DNA from: Variovorax sp. WS11
GTDB taxonomy: Bacteria; Pseudomonadota; Gammaproteobacteria; Burkholderiales; Burkholderiaceae_C
Length of the DNA: 64,000 bases
Direction: 5' to 3'
Assembly: GCF_010499245.1 (NCBI RefSeq)
Contig: NZ_JAAGOW010000001.1
Coordinates: 3,534,001-3,598,000 of the forward strand
Positions 42,737-50,851 of this stretch are shown one piece after another. The notes below the pieces were generated by a model that was not told where the DNA came from, did no database searches, and saw only the letters and a list, made by a program, of their open reading frames with translations. Each line of letters opens with the position of its first letter. The first letter of the stretch is position 1. Position numbers and translations under genes: made by a program.

Positions 42737-43063
42737 TTACTGCTCGTTCAGCTCGCCACGAAGGATGGCAGCAGTGTCTTGACGCTCGCCGAGCAGGCGA
42801 ACGACGTCGAGATGATCACCCGCTTCGAAGTAGAACCACTGCACCGGAAAGCCTGTGACGCGCCACGCGCGAAGTCGTGGTATGTCGCACAGCCTCCCAA
42901 GCCGCGGCGATCCCATGGCTGGCATGCGTTGGATCGCCTCCAGTGCATCCAGTGCCGCATCGAAGAAGCGCGCGCCAAGGGCACGATCGCCCGCCTGTAC
43001 GTAGTACTGGGCGGTTTCGACAAGATCTTGCTCCGCCAGCGGCCTGGGCTTCGCCCGCTTCAA
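42737..43063 (-). CDS. parE: ParE/RelE-family toxin
   Basis: 108 residues: RPLAEQDLVETAQYYVQAGDRALGARFFDAALDAL then GSPRLGRLCDIPRLRAWRV and FYFEAGDHLDVVRLLGERQD. This is the ParE-type fold, which usually poisons DNA gyrase. Its start overlaps the antitoxin stop by four bases (ATGA), the usual antitoxin-first ParDE arrangement. The ParE name follows the ParD-like partner; the gyrase target is from family knowledge only. Confidence 0.85.
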   Translation of the reverse strand: MKRAKPRPLAEQDLVETAQYYVQAGDRALGARFFDAALDALEAIQRMPAMGSPRLGRLCDIPRLRAWRVTGFPVQWFYFEAGDHLDVVRLLGERQDTAAILRGELNEQ

Positions 43064-43311
43064 CGCGAGCGTCCCAGCGCTCGTTCCTTCAGCTCAGCGG
43101 CGACCTTTGGAGTGACCAAGCGCCCTTTGCCCGACTCGAGCCCTTCCTGGATCAGCTCGCGCAGTTGCTTTCTCGCCTGTTCCTCCTGATCCTTGCGAAT
43201 CAGCTCCCGAAGGTACTCGCTCGTGTTCCCATAGGCGCCAGAGCGTACCCGCCGATCAACGTAGCTGCGCAAGGCCTCGGGCAGCGCAAAACTCATGGTG
43301 TTGGTGCTCAT
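43060..43311 (-). CDS. parD: ParD-family ribbon-helix-helix antitoxin
   Basis: 83 residues. The N-terminal ribbon-helix-helix is MSFALPEALRSYVDRRV, then GAYGNTSEYLRELIRKDQEE, the classic ParD signature. A charged C-terminal helix (about 45-80) should bind the toxin. First gene of the ParDE operon, with a TTGACA element and a dyad directly upstream suggesting autoregulation. Confidence 0.9.
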   Translation of the reverse strand: MSTNTMSFALPEALRSYVDRRVRSGAYGNTSEYLRELIRKDQEEQARKQLRELIQEGLESGKGRLVTPKVAAELKERALGRSR

Positions 43312-43328
43312 GGGGAAATCTTGATGCC

Positions 43329-43346
43329 ACTATCAATAGTTGTCAA
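43329..43346 (-). promoter_or_regulatory. parDE promoter -35 with embedded dyad
   Basis: On the minus strand a consensus TTGACA (43346-43341) is followed by the dyad ACTATTGATAGT (43340-43329), which would lie in the promoter spacer, with a weak -10 (CAAGAT) 17 bases on. A ParD dimer bound there would block RNA polymerase. The -35 overlaps the stop codon of the upstream FAD-dehydrogenase gene. Confidence 0.55.
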
Positions 43347-44986
43347 GAATCGTCGACGATTCCGCGCGCCACCGCCTCCGCGACCTTGATGCCGTCCACG
43401 CCCGCCGAGAGGATGCCGCCCGCGTAGCTCGCTCCTTCGCCCGCGGGATAGAGCCCGCGCACATTCAGGCTCTGGAGATCCTCGCCACGTGTGATCCTGA
43501 TCGGCGATGACGTGCGCGTCTCGACGCCGGTCAGCACCGCGTCGTGCAGGTCGAAGCCCTTGATCTTGCGTCCGAAGGCCGGGAAGGCCTCGCGCATGGC
43601 CTCGATGGCATAGGTGGGCAGGGCGGCATGCAGGTCGCCCGGCGTCACGCCCGGCTTGTACGAGGGCTCGACGCTGCCCAGCGCGCTCGAGGGCTTGCCG
43701 GCCACGAAGTCGCCGACCCGCTGGCCCGGTGCGCGGTAGTCGCCGCCGCCGAGCACGAAGGCGTTGGACTCCAGCGCGCGCTGCAGCGCGATGCCTGCCA
43801 GGGGCGATCCGATGCGGCCGTCCTCCCAGCCGGGGTAGTCGCGCGGATCGATGCCCACCACGATGCCCGCGTTTGCGTTGCGCTCGTTGCGCGAGTACTG
43901 GCTCATGCCGTTGGTGACCACGCGGCCGGGCTCGCTCGTCGCCGCGACCACCGTGCCGCCCGGGCACATGCAGAAGCTGTAGACCGAGCGGCCGTTGCTC
44001 GCGTGGTGCACCAGCTTGTAGTCGGCCGCGCCCAGCAGCGGATGGCCGGCATGCCGGCCCCAGCGCGCGCGGTCGATCAGGCCCTGCGGATGCTCGACGC
44101 GGAAGCCGATCGAGAAGGGCTTGGCCTCGATGTGTACCCCGCGCGCATGCAGCATCTCGAAGCTGTCGCGCGCGCTGTGGCCCAGCGCCATCACGACATG
44201 GTCGGTGCGCAGCTCGCTGCTGGTGCCGGTGCGCTGGTCGAGCACGGTGAGGCCGCGCAGATGCCCGTTCTCGATATGCACGTCGGTCACGCGCTGCTCG
44301 AAGCGGACCTCGCCGCCCAGGGCGACGATCTGCTCGCGGATGTTCTCCACCACCTTCACCAGCTTGAAGGTGCCGATGTGCGGGTGGGCGACGTAGAGGA
44401 TCTCCGGCGGCGCGCCGGCCTTGACGAGCTCCTCCATCACCTTGCGGCCGAGGAAGCGCGGATCCTTGATCTGGCTGTAGAGCTTGCCGTCGGAGAAGGT
44501 GCCGGCGCCGCCTTCGCCGAACTGCACGTTCGACTCGGGGTCGAGCACGCTCTTGCGCCACAGGCCCCAGGTGTCCTTGGTGCGCTGGCGCACGGTCTTG
44601 CCGCGCTCCAGCACGATGGGCTTGAAGCCCATCTGCGCCAGCATCAGCGCGCAGAAGATGCCGCAGGGGCCGAAGCCCACGACCACCGGGCGCTGGGATG
44701 TCTCGTCGGCGCGCACGGGCAGGCGGTAGGCCATGTCCGGCGCGGGCTGCACATGCGGGCGACCGGCATGCTTTGCCAGCACCGCGGCCTCGGCCTGCGC
44801 ATCGGCCAGCGCCACGTCGACGATGTACACCGTCAGCAGCTCGGCCTTGCGGGCATCGAAGCTGCGCTTGAAGACGGTGTGCGAAGCGATGTCGCCGGGC
44901 GCGATGCCCAGCGTGGACGCGACCAGCGCGGGCAGCGCATCGGGCGCATGGTCAAGGGGGAGCTTGAGTTCGGAGACGCGGATCAT
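43343..44986 (-). CDS. FAD-dependent dehydrogenase (COG2509)
   Basis: 547 residues of the uncharacterised COG2509 family. An N-terminal alpha/beta domain (1-90) precedes the dinucleotide fold VVVGFGPCGIFCALMLAQMG (101-120). Next come LERGKTVRQRTKDTW, NVQFGEGGAGTFSDGKL, the Cys-containing SFCMCPGGTVVAATSEPG, and the C-terminal FAD segment GLYPAGEGASYAGGILSAGVDG. It is expected to be a cytoplasmic flavoprotein; electron donor, acceptor and substrate are unknown. It shares direction with the cysteine synthase gene 117 bp upstream. Confidence 0.85.
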   Translation of the reverse strand: MIRVSELKLPLDHAPDALPALVASTLGIAPGDIASHTVFKRSFDARKAELLTVYIVDVALADAQAEAAVLAKHAGRPHVQPAPDMAYRLPVRADETSQRPVVVGFGPCGIFCALMLAQMGFKPIVLERGKTVRQRTKDTWGLWRKSVLDPESNVQFGEGGAGTFSDGKLYSQIKDPRFLGRKVMEELVKAGAPPEILYVAHPHIGTFKLVKVVENIREQIVALGGEVRFEQRVTDVHIENGHLRGLTVLDQRTGTSSELRTDHVVMALGHSARDSFEMLHARGVHIEAKPFSIGFRVEHPQGLIDRARWGRHAGHPLLGAADYKLVHHASNGRSVYSFCMCPGGTVVAATSEPGRVVTNGMSQYSRNERNANAGIVVGIDPRDYPGWEDGRIGSPLAGIALQRALESNAFVLGGGDYRAPGQRVGDFVAGKPSSALGSVEPSYKPGVTPGDLHAALPTYAIEAMREAFPAFGRKIKGFDLHDAVLTGVETRTSSPIRITRGEDLQSLNVRGLYPAGEGASYAGGILSAGVDGIKVAEAVARGIVDDS

Positions 44987-45103
44987 GGCGGGCGGCCCGT
45001 GGTGATCGGGCAGGTGGCGCTTGAGGGGCTGCGATTGTAAATTCCGCAGCTCAGGAGCGAGCCCTTGACCATGTCCATGCGCGATGACGCGCGGTGATCG
45101 TTG

Positions 45104-46024
45104 CTACGCCGGCAAGAACCCCTCCACCGACAGATACCGCTCCCCCGTGTCGTAGTTGAACCCCAGCACCACCGCATCGCGCGCCAGCTCCGGCAGCTTC
45201 TGCGCGATCGCGGTGAGTGTGGCGCCGGAGGAGATGCCCACGAGCATGCCTTCCTCGGCGGCGCAGCGCCGCGCCATCTCGCGTGCCGGCTCGGCGTCGA
45301 CCTGGATCACGCCGTCGAGCAGCTCCGTGTCGAGGTTCTTCGGAATGAAGCCGGCGCCGATGCCCTGGATCGGATGCGGCGAAGGCGTGCCGCCCGAGAT
45401 CACGGGCGAGGCCACCGGCTCCACCGCGAAGACCTTCAGCTTCGGCCACTTCTTCTTCAGCACCTGCGCGCAGCCCGTGATGTGGCCGCCGGTGCCCACG
45501 CCCGTGATCAGCGCATCGATGCCTTCGGGGAAATCCGCCGCGATCTCCTCGGCCGTGGTGCGCGCATGGACCTCGACGTTGGCGGGGTTTTCGAACTGCT
45601 GCGGCATCCAGGCGCCGGGCGTGCCGGCCACGATTTCCTCGGCGCGCGCGATCGAGCCTTTCATGCCCTTCTCGCGCGGCGTCAGGTCGAAGCTGGCGCC
45701 GTAGGCCAGCATCAGCCGCCGGCGCTCGACCGACATGCTGTCGGGCATTACCAGGACCAGCTTGTAGCCCTTGACCGCAGCGACCATCGCCAGGCCGATG
45801 CCGGTGTTGCCCGAGGTGGGCTCGACGATGGTCCCGCCGGGCTTCAGCGCACCGGTGCGCTCGGCGTCCTCGACCATCGCCAGCGCGATGCGGTCCTTGA
45901 TGGAGCCGCCGGGGTTGGCGCGCTCGCACTTGATCCACACCTCTTGCGTCGCATGGCCGAACAGGCGCTGGATGCGCACGTGCGGCGTGCCGCCGATGGT
46001 CTGCAGGATGTTCTGGACTTTCAT
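45104..46024 (-). CDS. cysM: O-acetylserine sulfhydrylase (cysteine synthase)
   Basis: 306 residues of the PLP fold-type II family; makes cysteine from O-acetylserine and sulfide. PLP lysine is Lys43 ([12 protein letters not shown]). Substrate loop is [15 protein letters not shown], the phosphate-binding loop [10 protein letters not shown], and [10 protein letters not shown] lies at the C-terminal part. Whether it is CysM or CysK cannot be settled by eye; the short N-terminus suggests CysM. ATG 46024 has AAGGAG upstream. It diverges from rnpB. Confidence 0.88.
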   Translation of the reverse strand: MKVQNILQTIGGTPHVRIQRLFGHATQEVWIKCERANPGGSIKDRIALAMVEDAERTGALKPGGTIVEPTSGNTGIGLAMVAAVKGYKLVLVMPDSMSVERRRLMLAYGASFDLTPREKGMKGSIARAEEIVAGTPGAWMPQQFENPANVEVHARTTAEEIAADFPEGIDALITGVGTGGHITGCAQVLKKKWPKLKVFAVEPVASPVISGGTPSPHPIQGIGAGFIPKNLDTELLDGVIQVDAEPAREMARRCAAEEGMLVGISSGATLTAIAQKLPELARDAVVLGFNYDTGERYLSVEGFLPA

Positions 46025-46099
46025 TCGATCTCCTTGGGATGGCCGGTCGGCAAAAGCGGCCATTCTGGGGGAGCCGGAGTGATCTGTCCCCGGGGCGAA

Positions 46100-46105
46100 G
46101 ATAAT
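46100..46105 (+). promoter_or_regulatory. -10 element of rnpB
   Basis: GATAAT lies seven bases before the predicted 5' end of the RNase P RNA at 46113. No good -35 hexamer is seen at the expected distance. Confidence 0.5.
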
Positions 46106-46112
46106 CACGCCC

Positions 46113-46439
46113 GTGAAGCGCGCCGGACCGCCGCTGGTGCAAGTCCCGAAAGGGCGCACTGGAGGAAAGTCCGGACTGCACAGGACAGCGCAGGAGCTAA
46201 CGGCTCTCCACCGCGAGGTGAGGATCAGAGCAACAGAGACGAGTCGGCCGGGGCAACCCGGCCGGGTGAAACGGGCAATCTCTGCGCGCAGCAACACCAA
46301 GTAGGCCAGCGTCGATGTGGTTCCGCAGAGCTGGCGGGTAGGTGGCACCGAGCCGTTCGGCGACGAACGGCCCAGAGTAATGGCGGTCACGTTGGGGGAA
46401 ACTCCAACGCACAGAATCCGGCTTACAGGCGCGCTTCAC
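46113..46439 (+). ncRNA. rnpB: RNase P RNA (M1 RNA, class A)
   Basis: About 327 nt. The 5' end GTGAAGCGCGCC pairs with the 3' end GGCGCGCTTCAC (helix P1). Universally conserved parts are in order: GGAGGAAAGTCCGGACT, GAGCAACAGAGAC, GGTGAAACGGGCAATCTC, CACCAAGTAGGCC and, near the end, ACAGAATCCGGCTTACA. This is the catalytic RNA that trims tRNA 5' leaders. A short pyrimidine-rich run (TTTTCTTG) follows the 3' end. It diverges from the cysteine synthase gene and converges on a methyltransferase gene. Confidence 0.96.
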
Positions 46440-46451
46440 ACTTTTCTTGCT

Positions 46452-47264
46452 TCATCGCTTCTGCGCGGTGATCAGCAGCGCCGGCATCGCGAAGGCGACC
46501 TTACCGCCGGCGTCGACGAAGGGCTTGAATGCTTCCTGCGCCTCGCGCCGCAGGCTTTCGAACTGGTCGTCGTCGAGCAGGCCGCCGAGCGTCCACACGC
46601 AGGCGCGCTCGGTCGACACCAGGGCATCGATCGAATCGAAGCGCACCGTGCCCTCGTGTTGCGCGACGCTTGCCTCGTCGATTCCCGCGTCGGCGCACAG
46701 CGCTTGCAGCGTGGCCGCGTCCCCCAGTACGAAGGGCGCACGGAAGGCATTGCCGACGCGCCGGCCGAACAGCCGGTCGAGCAGGGCGGCCAGCGCCGCA
46801 TAGCCCGGTGAGCGCTCGAGCGCATCGCACACCGCCACGGCCAGGCGACCACCGGGCCGCAGCACGCGCTGCATCTCGCGCAGCGCCGCCACGCGATCGT
46901 CGAAGAACATCAGGCCGAACTGGCTCACGACCGCGTCGAAGCTCGCGCCGGCGAAGGGCAGCGATTCGGCGCGGCCCTCGTTCCATTCGATTTCGGGATG
47001 CTTGCGCCGGGCTACCGCCAGCATCTCGGGATTGATGTCCAGCCCGAGCACCGCGCCGCCGGGCGAGACGCGCCCGGCCACCGCCACGGTCAGCGCGCCG
47101 GTGCCGCAGGCCACATCGAGCACGCGCTGGCGCGGCCCGATGTGCGCGGCCTCGCACAGCACCGGCCCCCAGTGTCGGAACAGCGCCGGGACGAATTGCG
47201 TCTCGTACACCTCGGCCGGCGAGCGCGGGGCGTCTTCGGTGGGCGGCGTGAAGATCTTGCTCAT
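46452..47264 (-). CDS. class I SAM-dependent methyltransferase
   Basis: 270 residues. Motif I VLDVACGTGALTVAVAGRV (about 48-66), acidic residue in GLDINPEML, then ESLPFAGASFDAVVSQFGLMFF and QRVLRPGGRLAVAV. It is similar in plan to UbiE/MenG-type and other small-molecule methyltransferases. ATG 47264 (MSKIFTPPTED) has AGGAACGCC upstream; the longer frame runs into the divergent AraC gene. Substrate unknown. The divergent AraC regulator may control it. Confidence 0.87.
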   Translation of the reverse strand: MSKIFTPPTEDAPRSPAEVYETQFVPALFRHWGPVLCEAAHIGPRQRVLDVACGTGALTVAVAGRVSPGGAVLGLDINPEMLAVARRKHPEIEWNEGRAESLPFAGASFDAVVSQFGLMFFDDRVAALREMQRVLRPGGRLAVAVCDALERSPGYAALAALLDRLFGRRVGNAFRAPFVLGDAATLQALCADAGIDEASVAQHEGTVRFDSIDALVSTERACVWTLGGLLDDDQFESLRREAQEAFKPFVDAGGKVAFAMPALLITAQKR

Positions 47265-47310
47265 GGCGTTCCTCTTCGGTGCAATCGCTGCGTGTAGCAT
47301 CCGCCAGGCC

Positions 47311-48339
47311 ATGAGCGCGAACCATGACCCGGCGTCCGGATCGCTTGCTGCGGCGTCCGGCTTCGACGTCCTGTCCGACGTTCTGCGCTGCGTGCGCCTC
47401 ACCGGCTCCATGCTGTTTCTCGTCGATGCGCGTGCGCCCTGGATGTCATGGGCGCCCAAGGCGGATGCGTTTCGCCGTGTCGCGTTGCCCGATTCGCAGC
47501 ACCTGGTCTCCTACCACGTGGTCACGCAAGGCGGCTGCTGGGCGGGGCTGCGCGATGCGGAGCCCGAGCGCTTCGAGGCCGGGGACGTGCTGGTCGTGCC
47601 CCACGGCGACGCCTACTTCCTCGCCGATTCGCCCGACACGCCCGCCGCCTACGGCCCCGAGGAAGCGGTGGATTTCTTCCGCAGCATGGCGGCCGGCGAA
47701 ATGCCCTCGGTCGTGAGCGAAGGCGGGGAGGGCGCCGAGCGGGCGCAGTTCATCTGCGGCTTCCTCGGCTGCGACCGCAGGCCCCTCAACCCGGTGCTCG
47801 ATGCGCTGCCGCCGATGATCCATCTGCGCAGCGCCATGCGGCCGGACGATCGCATGGGCCACCTGATCGAGTTCGCGCTGTGCGAGTTGCGCGAGCCCTC
47901 GTCCGGCGGCCGGGGCGTGCGGCTGCGCCTGGCCGAGTTGATGTTCGTCGAGGTGGTGCGGCGCTACCTCGAAACGGTAGGTGGCGCGTCAGCCGGCTGG
48001 CTGGCCGGGCTGCACGATCCGCTGGTCGCGCGCACGCTGGCGCTGCTGCACGCGTCGCCGGCCAGGCACTGGACGCTGGAGGCGCTCGCCGCGCAGGCCG
48101 GCAGCTCGCGCTCGGTGCTGGCCGAGCGCTTTGCGCATTTCGTCGGCCAGGCGCCGATGCAGTACCTCACGCAATGGCGCATGCAACTGGCAAGCCGCCT
48201 GCTCGCCGAGCCCGGTGCGAGGAAGGTCGCTGCGGTCGCGGAGGCCGTCGGCTACGAATCGGAGGCGGCCTTCAGCCGCGCGTTCAAGAAGTGCGTCGGC
48301 ATGGCGCCTTCCGCATGGCGCCTGCGTGGGGCGGGGTGA
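47311..48339 (+). CDS. AraC-family transcriptional regulator (cupin-type)
   Basis: 342 residues. The N-terminal cupin_6 sensor (about 15-200: FDVLSDVLRCVRLTGSMLFLVDARAPW, then FEAGDVLVVPHGDAYFLAD) is followed by two AraC HTH motifs (about 238-335: LEALAAQAGSSRSVLAERF, and AEAVGYESEAAFSRAFKKCVG). Members of this cupin_6 group often regulate a neighbouring enzyme gene. Here the methyltransferase starts 46 bp away on the other strand. Effector unknown. Confidence 0.88.
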   Translation: MSANHDPASGSLAAASGFDVLSDVLRCVRLTGSMLFLVDARAPWMSWAPKADAFRRVALPDSQHLVSYHVVTQGGCWAGLRDAEPERFEAGDVLVVPHGDAYFLADSPDTPAAYGPEEAVDFFRSMAAGEMPSVVSEGGEGAERAQFICGFLGCDRRPLNPVLDALPPMIHLRSAMRPDDRMGHLIEFALCELREPSSGGRGVRLRLAELMFVEVVRRYLETVGGASAGWLAGLHDPLVARTLALLHASPARHWTLEALAAQAGSSRSVLAERFAHFVGQAPMQYLTQWRMQLASRLLAEPGARKVAAVAEAVGYESEAAFSRAFKKCVGMAPSAWRLRGAG

Positions 48340-48349
48340 GGCAAGAAGT

Positions 48350-49057
48350 TCAGAAGCGCTCGTGCGGCAAGAGATAGCGCCATTGGCCCGCCAGCAGCCC
48401 CGACAGCGCCACACGGCCGATGCGCAGGCGCCGAATGCCCAGCAGCCTCAGGCCGGCGGCCTGGCATTGCTGCGCAATCTGCCCCGGCTGCAGGCCCTTG
48501 ACGGCGAAGCGCAGGCCGGTGTGCCCCTCGGCCTGCTGGCTCACGCTGACGCGCGCGGGCGCCCGGTCCAGCCGCGCCAGCGCCTCCGGCCCGACCGGGC
48601 CGGCCACGTCGACGATCAGCTCGTGCTCCAGCAGCGCCGCGTCCTCGTGCAGCTTGCGCTCGATGCGCCATTCCTGCGTGAAGACGACCAGGCCGCTGGC
48701 CGCCGTCTCCAGCGGCGACATGCAGCGCTGCGCCGCCACGTGGCGCGGCAGGAAGCGCAGCCCCGCGCGCTCGGGCGCGTGATGGTTCGCGGGCACCAGC
48801 AGGCGATGCGCCTGCTCGATCGCGGTGCCGGCCGGCTTGTGCAGCAGCAGCGTGACGGGCACCACGGGCTCGGGCCGCGCGCCTGCCTCGATCTCGACCT
48901 GCTGGTGCGGCTGCACGCGCGACTGCGGCAGCAGCGCCGGCTGACCATCGACGCGGACCGCGCCGTTCTCGATCAGCAGCTCGGCCTCGCGCCGCGAACA
49001 GCCGGCCAGCGCGGCGACGCGCTTGGCCAGGCGGATGCCTTCGTCGGATTCGTTCAT
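48350..49057 (-). CDS. S4-domain RNA pseudouridine synthase-like protein (RsuA/RluF family)
   Basis: 235 residues. N-terminal S4 RNA-binding domain (7-60, RLAKRVAALAGCSRREAELLIENGAV). The C-terminal catalytic fold has LLLHKPAGT near 70-78 and the usual nucleophile loop at 114-123. The family motif is RLDxxTxGL; here it reads SPLETAASGL, with Glu117 in place of the essential Asp. The downstream VVFTQEW and YLLPHERF parts are kept. Activity is therefore doubtful; it may bind RNA only. Its start overlaps the stop of the Nudix-MBL gene by four bases (ATGA). Confidence 0.8.
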   Translation of the reverse strand: MNESDEGIRLAKRVAALAGCSRREAELLIENGAVRVDGQPALLPQSRVQPHQQVEIEAGARPEPVVPVTLLLHKPAGTAIEQAHRLLVPANHHAPERAGLRFLPRHVAAQRCMSPLETAASGLVVFTQEWRIERKLHEDAALLEHELIVDVAGPVGPEALARLDRAPARVSVSQQAEGHTGLRFAVKGLQPGQIAQQCQAAGLRLLGIRRLRIGRVALSGLLAGQWRYLLPHERF

Positions 49058-50718
49058 TGCGGCGGGCGCTGTCGAATGCGCTCGATGTGCGCCGCGAGCG
49101 AGCGCGCGGCCACCGGCCACAGGCGCTGCGGCACGTCGTCGTAGGCGAGCGGCAGCCAGTCCTCGGGCGTGCCCTGCGGCAGGCGCTGCATCGCGGCGGC
49201 GATCTTGGCCTCGCGCTTCAGGCGGTGCGCCTTCAGGTGGGCAATGGCGGCGCGCGCCTCGCCCAGCACGTAGCCGTGCGCCGGCAGGATGAAGCGGATG
49301 CCGCCTTCGGCGCAGACGGCGTCGAGCCGGTCGAGCGAGTCGAGGTAGGCGTTCATGTTGCCGTCGGGCGGATCGACCACCGTGGTGCTGCCGTTGAGCA
49401 CATGGTCGCCGGAGAAGAGCAAGCCGTCTTCCTCCAGCACCAGGCACAGGTGATTGGCCGCATGGCCGGGCGTGTGCACCGCGCGCAGCGTGTGCGTCGT
49501 GCCCTGGCCGTCCTGCAGCAGCAGGCGCTCGCCGTCCTGCAGCACGCGCTCGGGCACGAAGTGGGAGTGCGGACGCGCGGTCGGCGCCGAGGCCAGGCCG
49601 AGGATGGGCGGCTTCGAGGCAGCCGGGCACATCGCCTGCAGCGGCGCCGCGCCCGGCGAATGGTCGGGGTGCGAATGGGTGCAGACGATCAGGCGGATGT
49701 CGCCGCCGGTGGCCTGGTACAGCCGCTCCAGGTGCGCGGCATCGTTGGGCCCCGGGTCGATCACGATGTAGCCCGTGGCCGCATCGCCCACGATGTAGCT
49801 GTTGGTGCCGGGGCCGGTCATGGCGCCGGGGTTGGGCGCCGTGAGGCGCCGCAGGTTCTTCAGCAGCGCCACCGGCGCCTCGGTCTGCCAGCCGAGCTCG
49901 TGCACGATCTGGCCGTCGGGGCAGACCAGGGTCAGCTCGCCGAAGGGCGACTCGTGCTCCATGTAGCGCGCTTCCTTGCCGCGCAGCAGGCCGGCGCGCG
50001 GGCAGCTGGTCCACAGCGGCCCTTCGCCGCCGTCGCGCTTGGCGCAGGCCTCGAGCACCGCGTCGACCGTCGCGTAGGCGGCCAGCCGCTCCAGGGTTCG
50101 CAGCGTCGGGAAGATCATGAAGAAGCCGCCGGCCTGGTGCCGCGCCAGCGCGTCGGCCGGCCGCACCCAGCAGGGCTCGAACTGCTCGGCCTCGTCGGCC
50201 GTGGGCGTCTGGCCCTCGGGCATGCGCGCGACCAGGAAGGGCACGTCGAAGCGCTTGGGCAGGTCGCGGTCGGTGATCCAGTGGGCGAGGGTGTAGACCT
50301 GGTCGGTCGCAAGAAGCAGGCCGCGTGCCGCGCACTGTTCCGCCAGCGCGACCGCGGAGGTGGTGCTGCGGTCCATGGCCGCGACCACAGAAGGGTCGAC
50401 CGGGCAGCCGTCCGGATGCCGGGCGAGCAGCACGCCGAGCTCCTCGAAGCATTCGCGCACCGCGGCGACCGATTGGGTGAGCTGCAGATCGCTCTGCGTG
50501 GGCCGGCGCGTTGCCACGGCCTGGGCCACGGCGTCCGCCTCCTCGATGCGCCCGCCCGGAAACACGTAGGCACCGGGTGCGAAGCTGGCGCTGGCGGAAC
50601 GCCGCGTCATCAGCACCTCGAGGCCTTCGGGCGTGTCGCGCAGGAGCAGCACGGTGGCGGCGGGCAGCACGGCGGCGGGCTCGCGCGGGGGATGGAGTTG
50701 TTGCGTGGGGCGGACCAT
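49054..50718 (-). CDS. Nudix-like/metallo-beta-lactamase fusion hydrolase
   Basis: 554 residues. The N-terminal Nudix-like domain (about 17-190) has GGRIEEAD (55-62) and, after a roughly 25-residue insertion, RECFEELGVL (88-97), so the Nudix box is split. The C-terminal metallo-beta-lactamase domain (about 290-500) has the metal motif HSHPDH (348-353), then HTPGHAANHLCL and FSGDHVLNGS, ending in an LACTB2-like winged helix. LACTB2 relatives are RNases or thioester hydrolases. The same fusion is recurrent in proteobacteria. Upstream partner of the pseudouridine-synthase-like gene. Confidence 0.85.
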   Translation of the reverse strand: MVRPTQQLHPPREPAAVLPAATVLLLRDTPEGLEVLMTRRSASASFAPGAYVFPGGRIEEADAVAQAVATRRPTQSDLQLTQSVAAVRECFEELGVLLARHPDGCPVDPSVVAAMDRSTTSAVALAEQCAARGLLLATDQVYTLAHWITDRDLPKRFDVPFLVARMPEGQTPTADEAEQFEPCWVRPADALARHQAGGFFMIFPTLRTLERLAAYATVDAVLEACAKRDGGEGPLWTSCPRAGLLRGKEARYMEHESPFGELTLVCPDGQIVHELGWQTEAPVALLKNLRRLTAPNPGAMTGPGTNSYIVGDAATGYIVIDPGPNDAAHLERLYQATGGDIRLIVCTHSHPDHSPGAAPLQAMCPAASKPPILGLASAPTARPHSHFVPERVLQDGERLLLQDGQGTTHTLRAVHTPGHAANHLCLVLEEDGLLFSGDHVLNGSTTVVDPPDGNMNAYLDSLDRLDAVCAEGGIRFILPAHGYVLGEARAAIAHLKAHRLKREAKIAAAMQRLPQGTPEDWLPLAYDDVPQRLWPVAARSLAAHIERIRQRPPQ

Positions 50719-50851
50719 GGGCCGTCATTATCGGGAGGCGGGCGACGGGCTGCACGATGGCATGGTTGCTGCTGCATAAGCTTCGATGCCATTGCGAATG
50801 AGGCGCGCGCCAAAATGCGCTTTCGCTCCCTCTCTGCTTTCAAGGACCGCC

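Noticed and set aside
45034-45039. TACAAT on the minus strand as a promoter for the FAD dehydrogenase gene
   Set aside because: No acceptable -35 at the right distance, so not listed as a feature.
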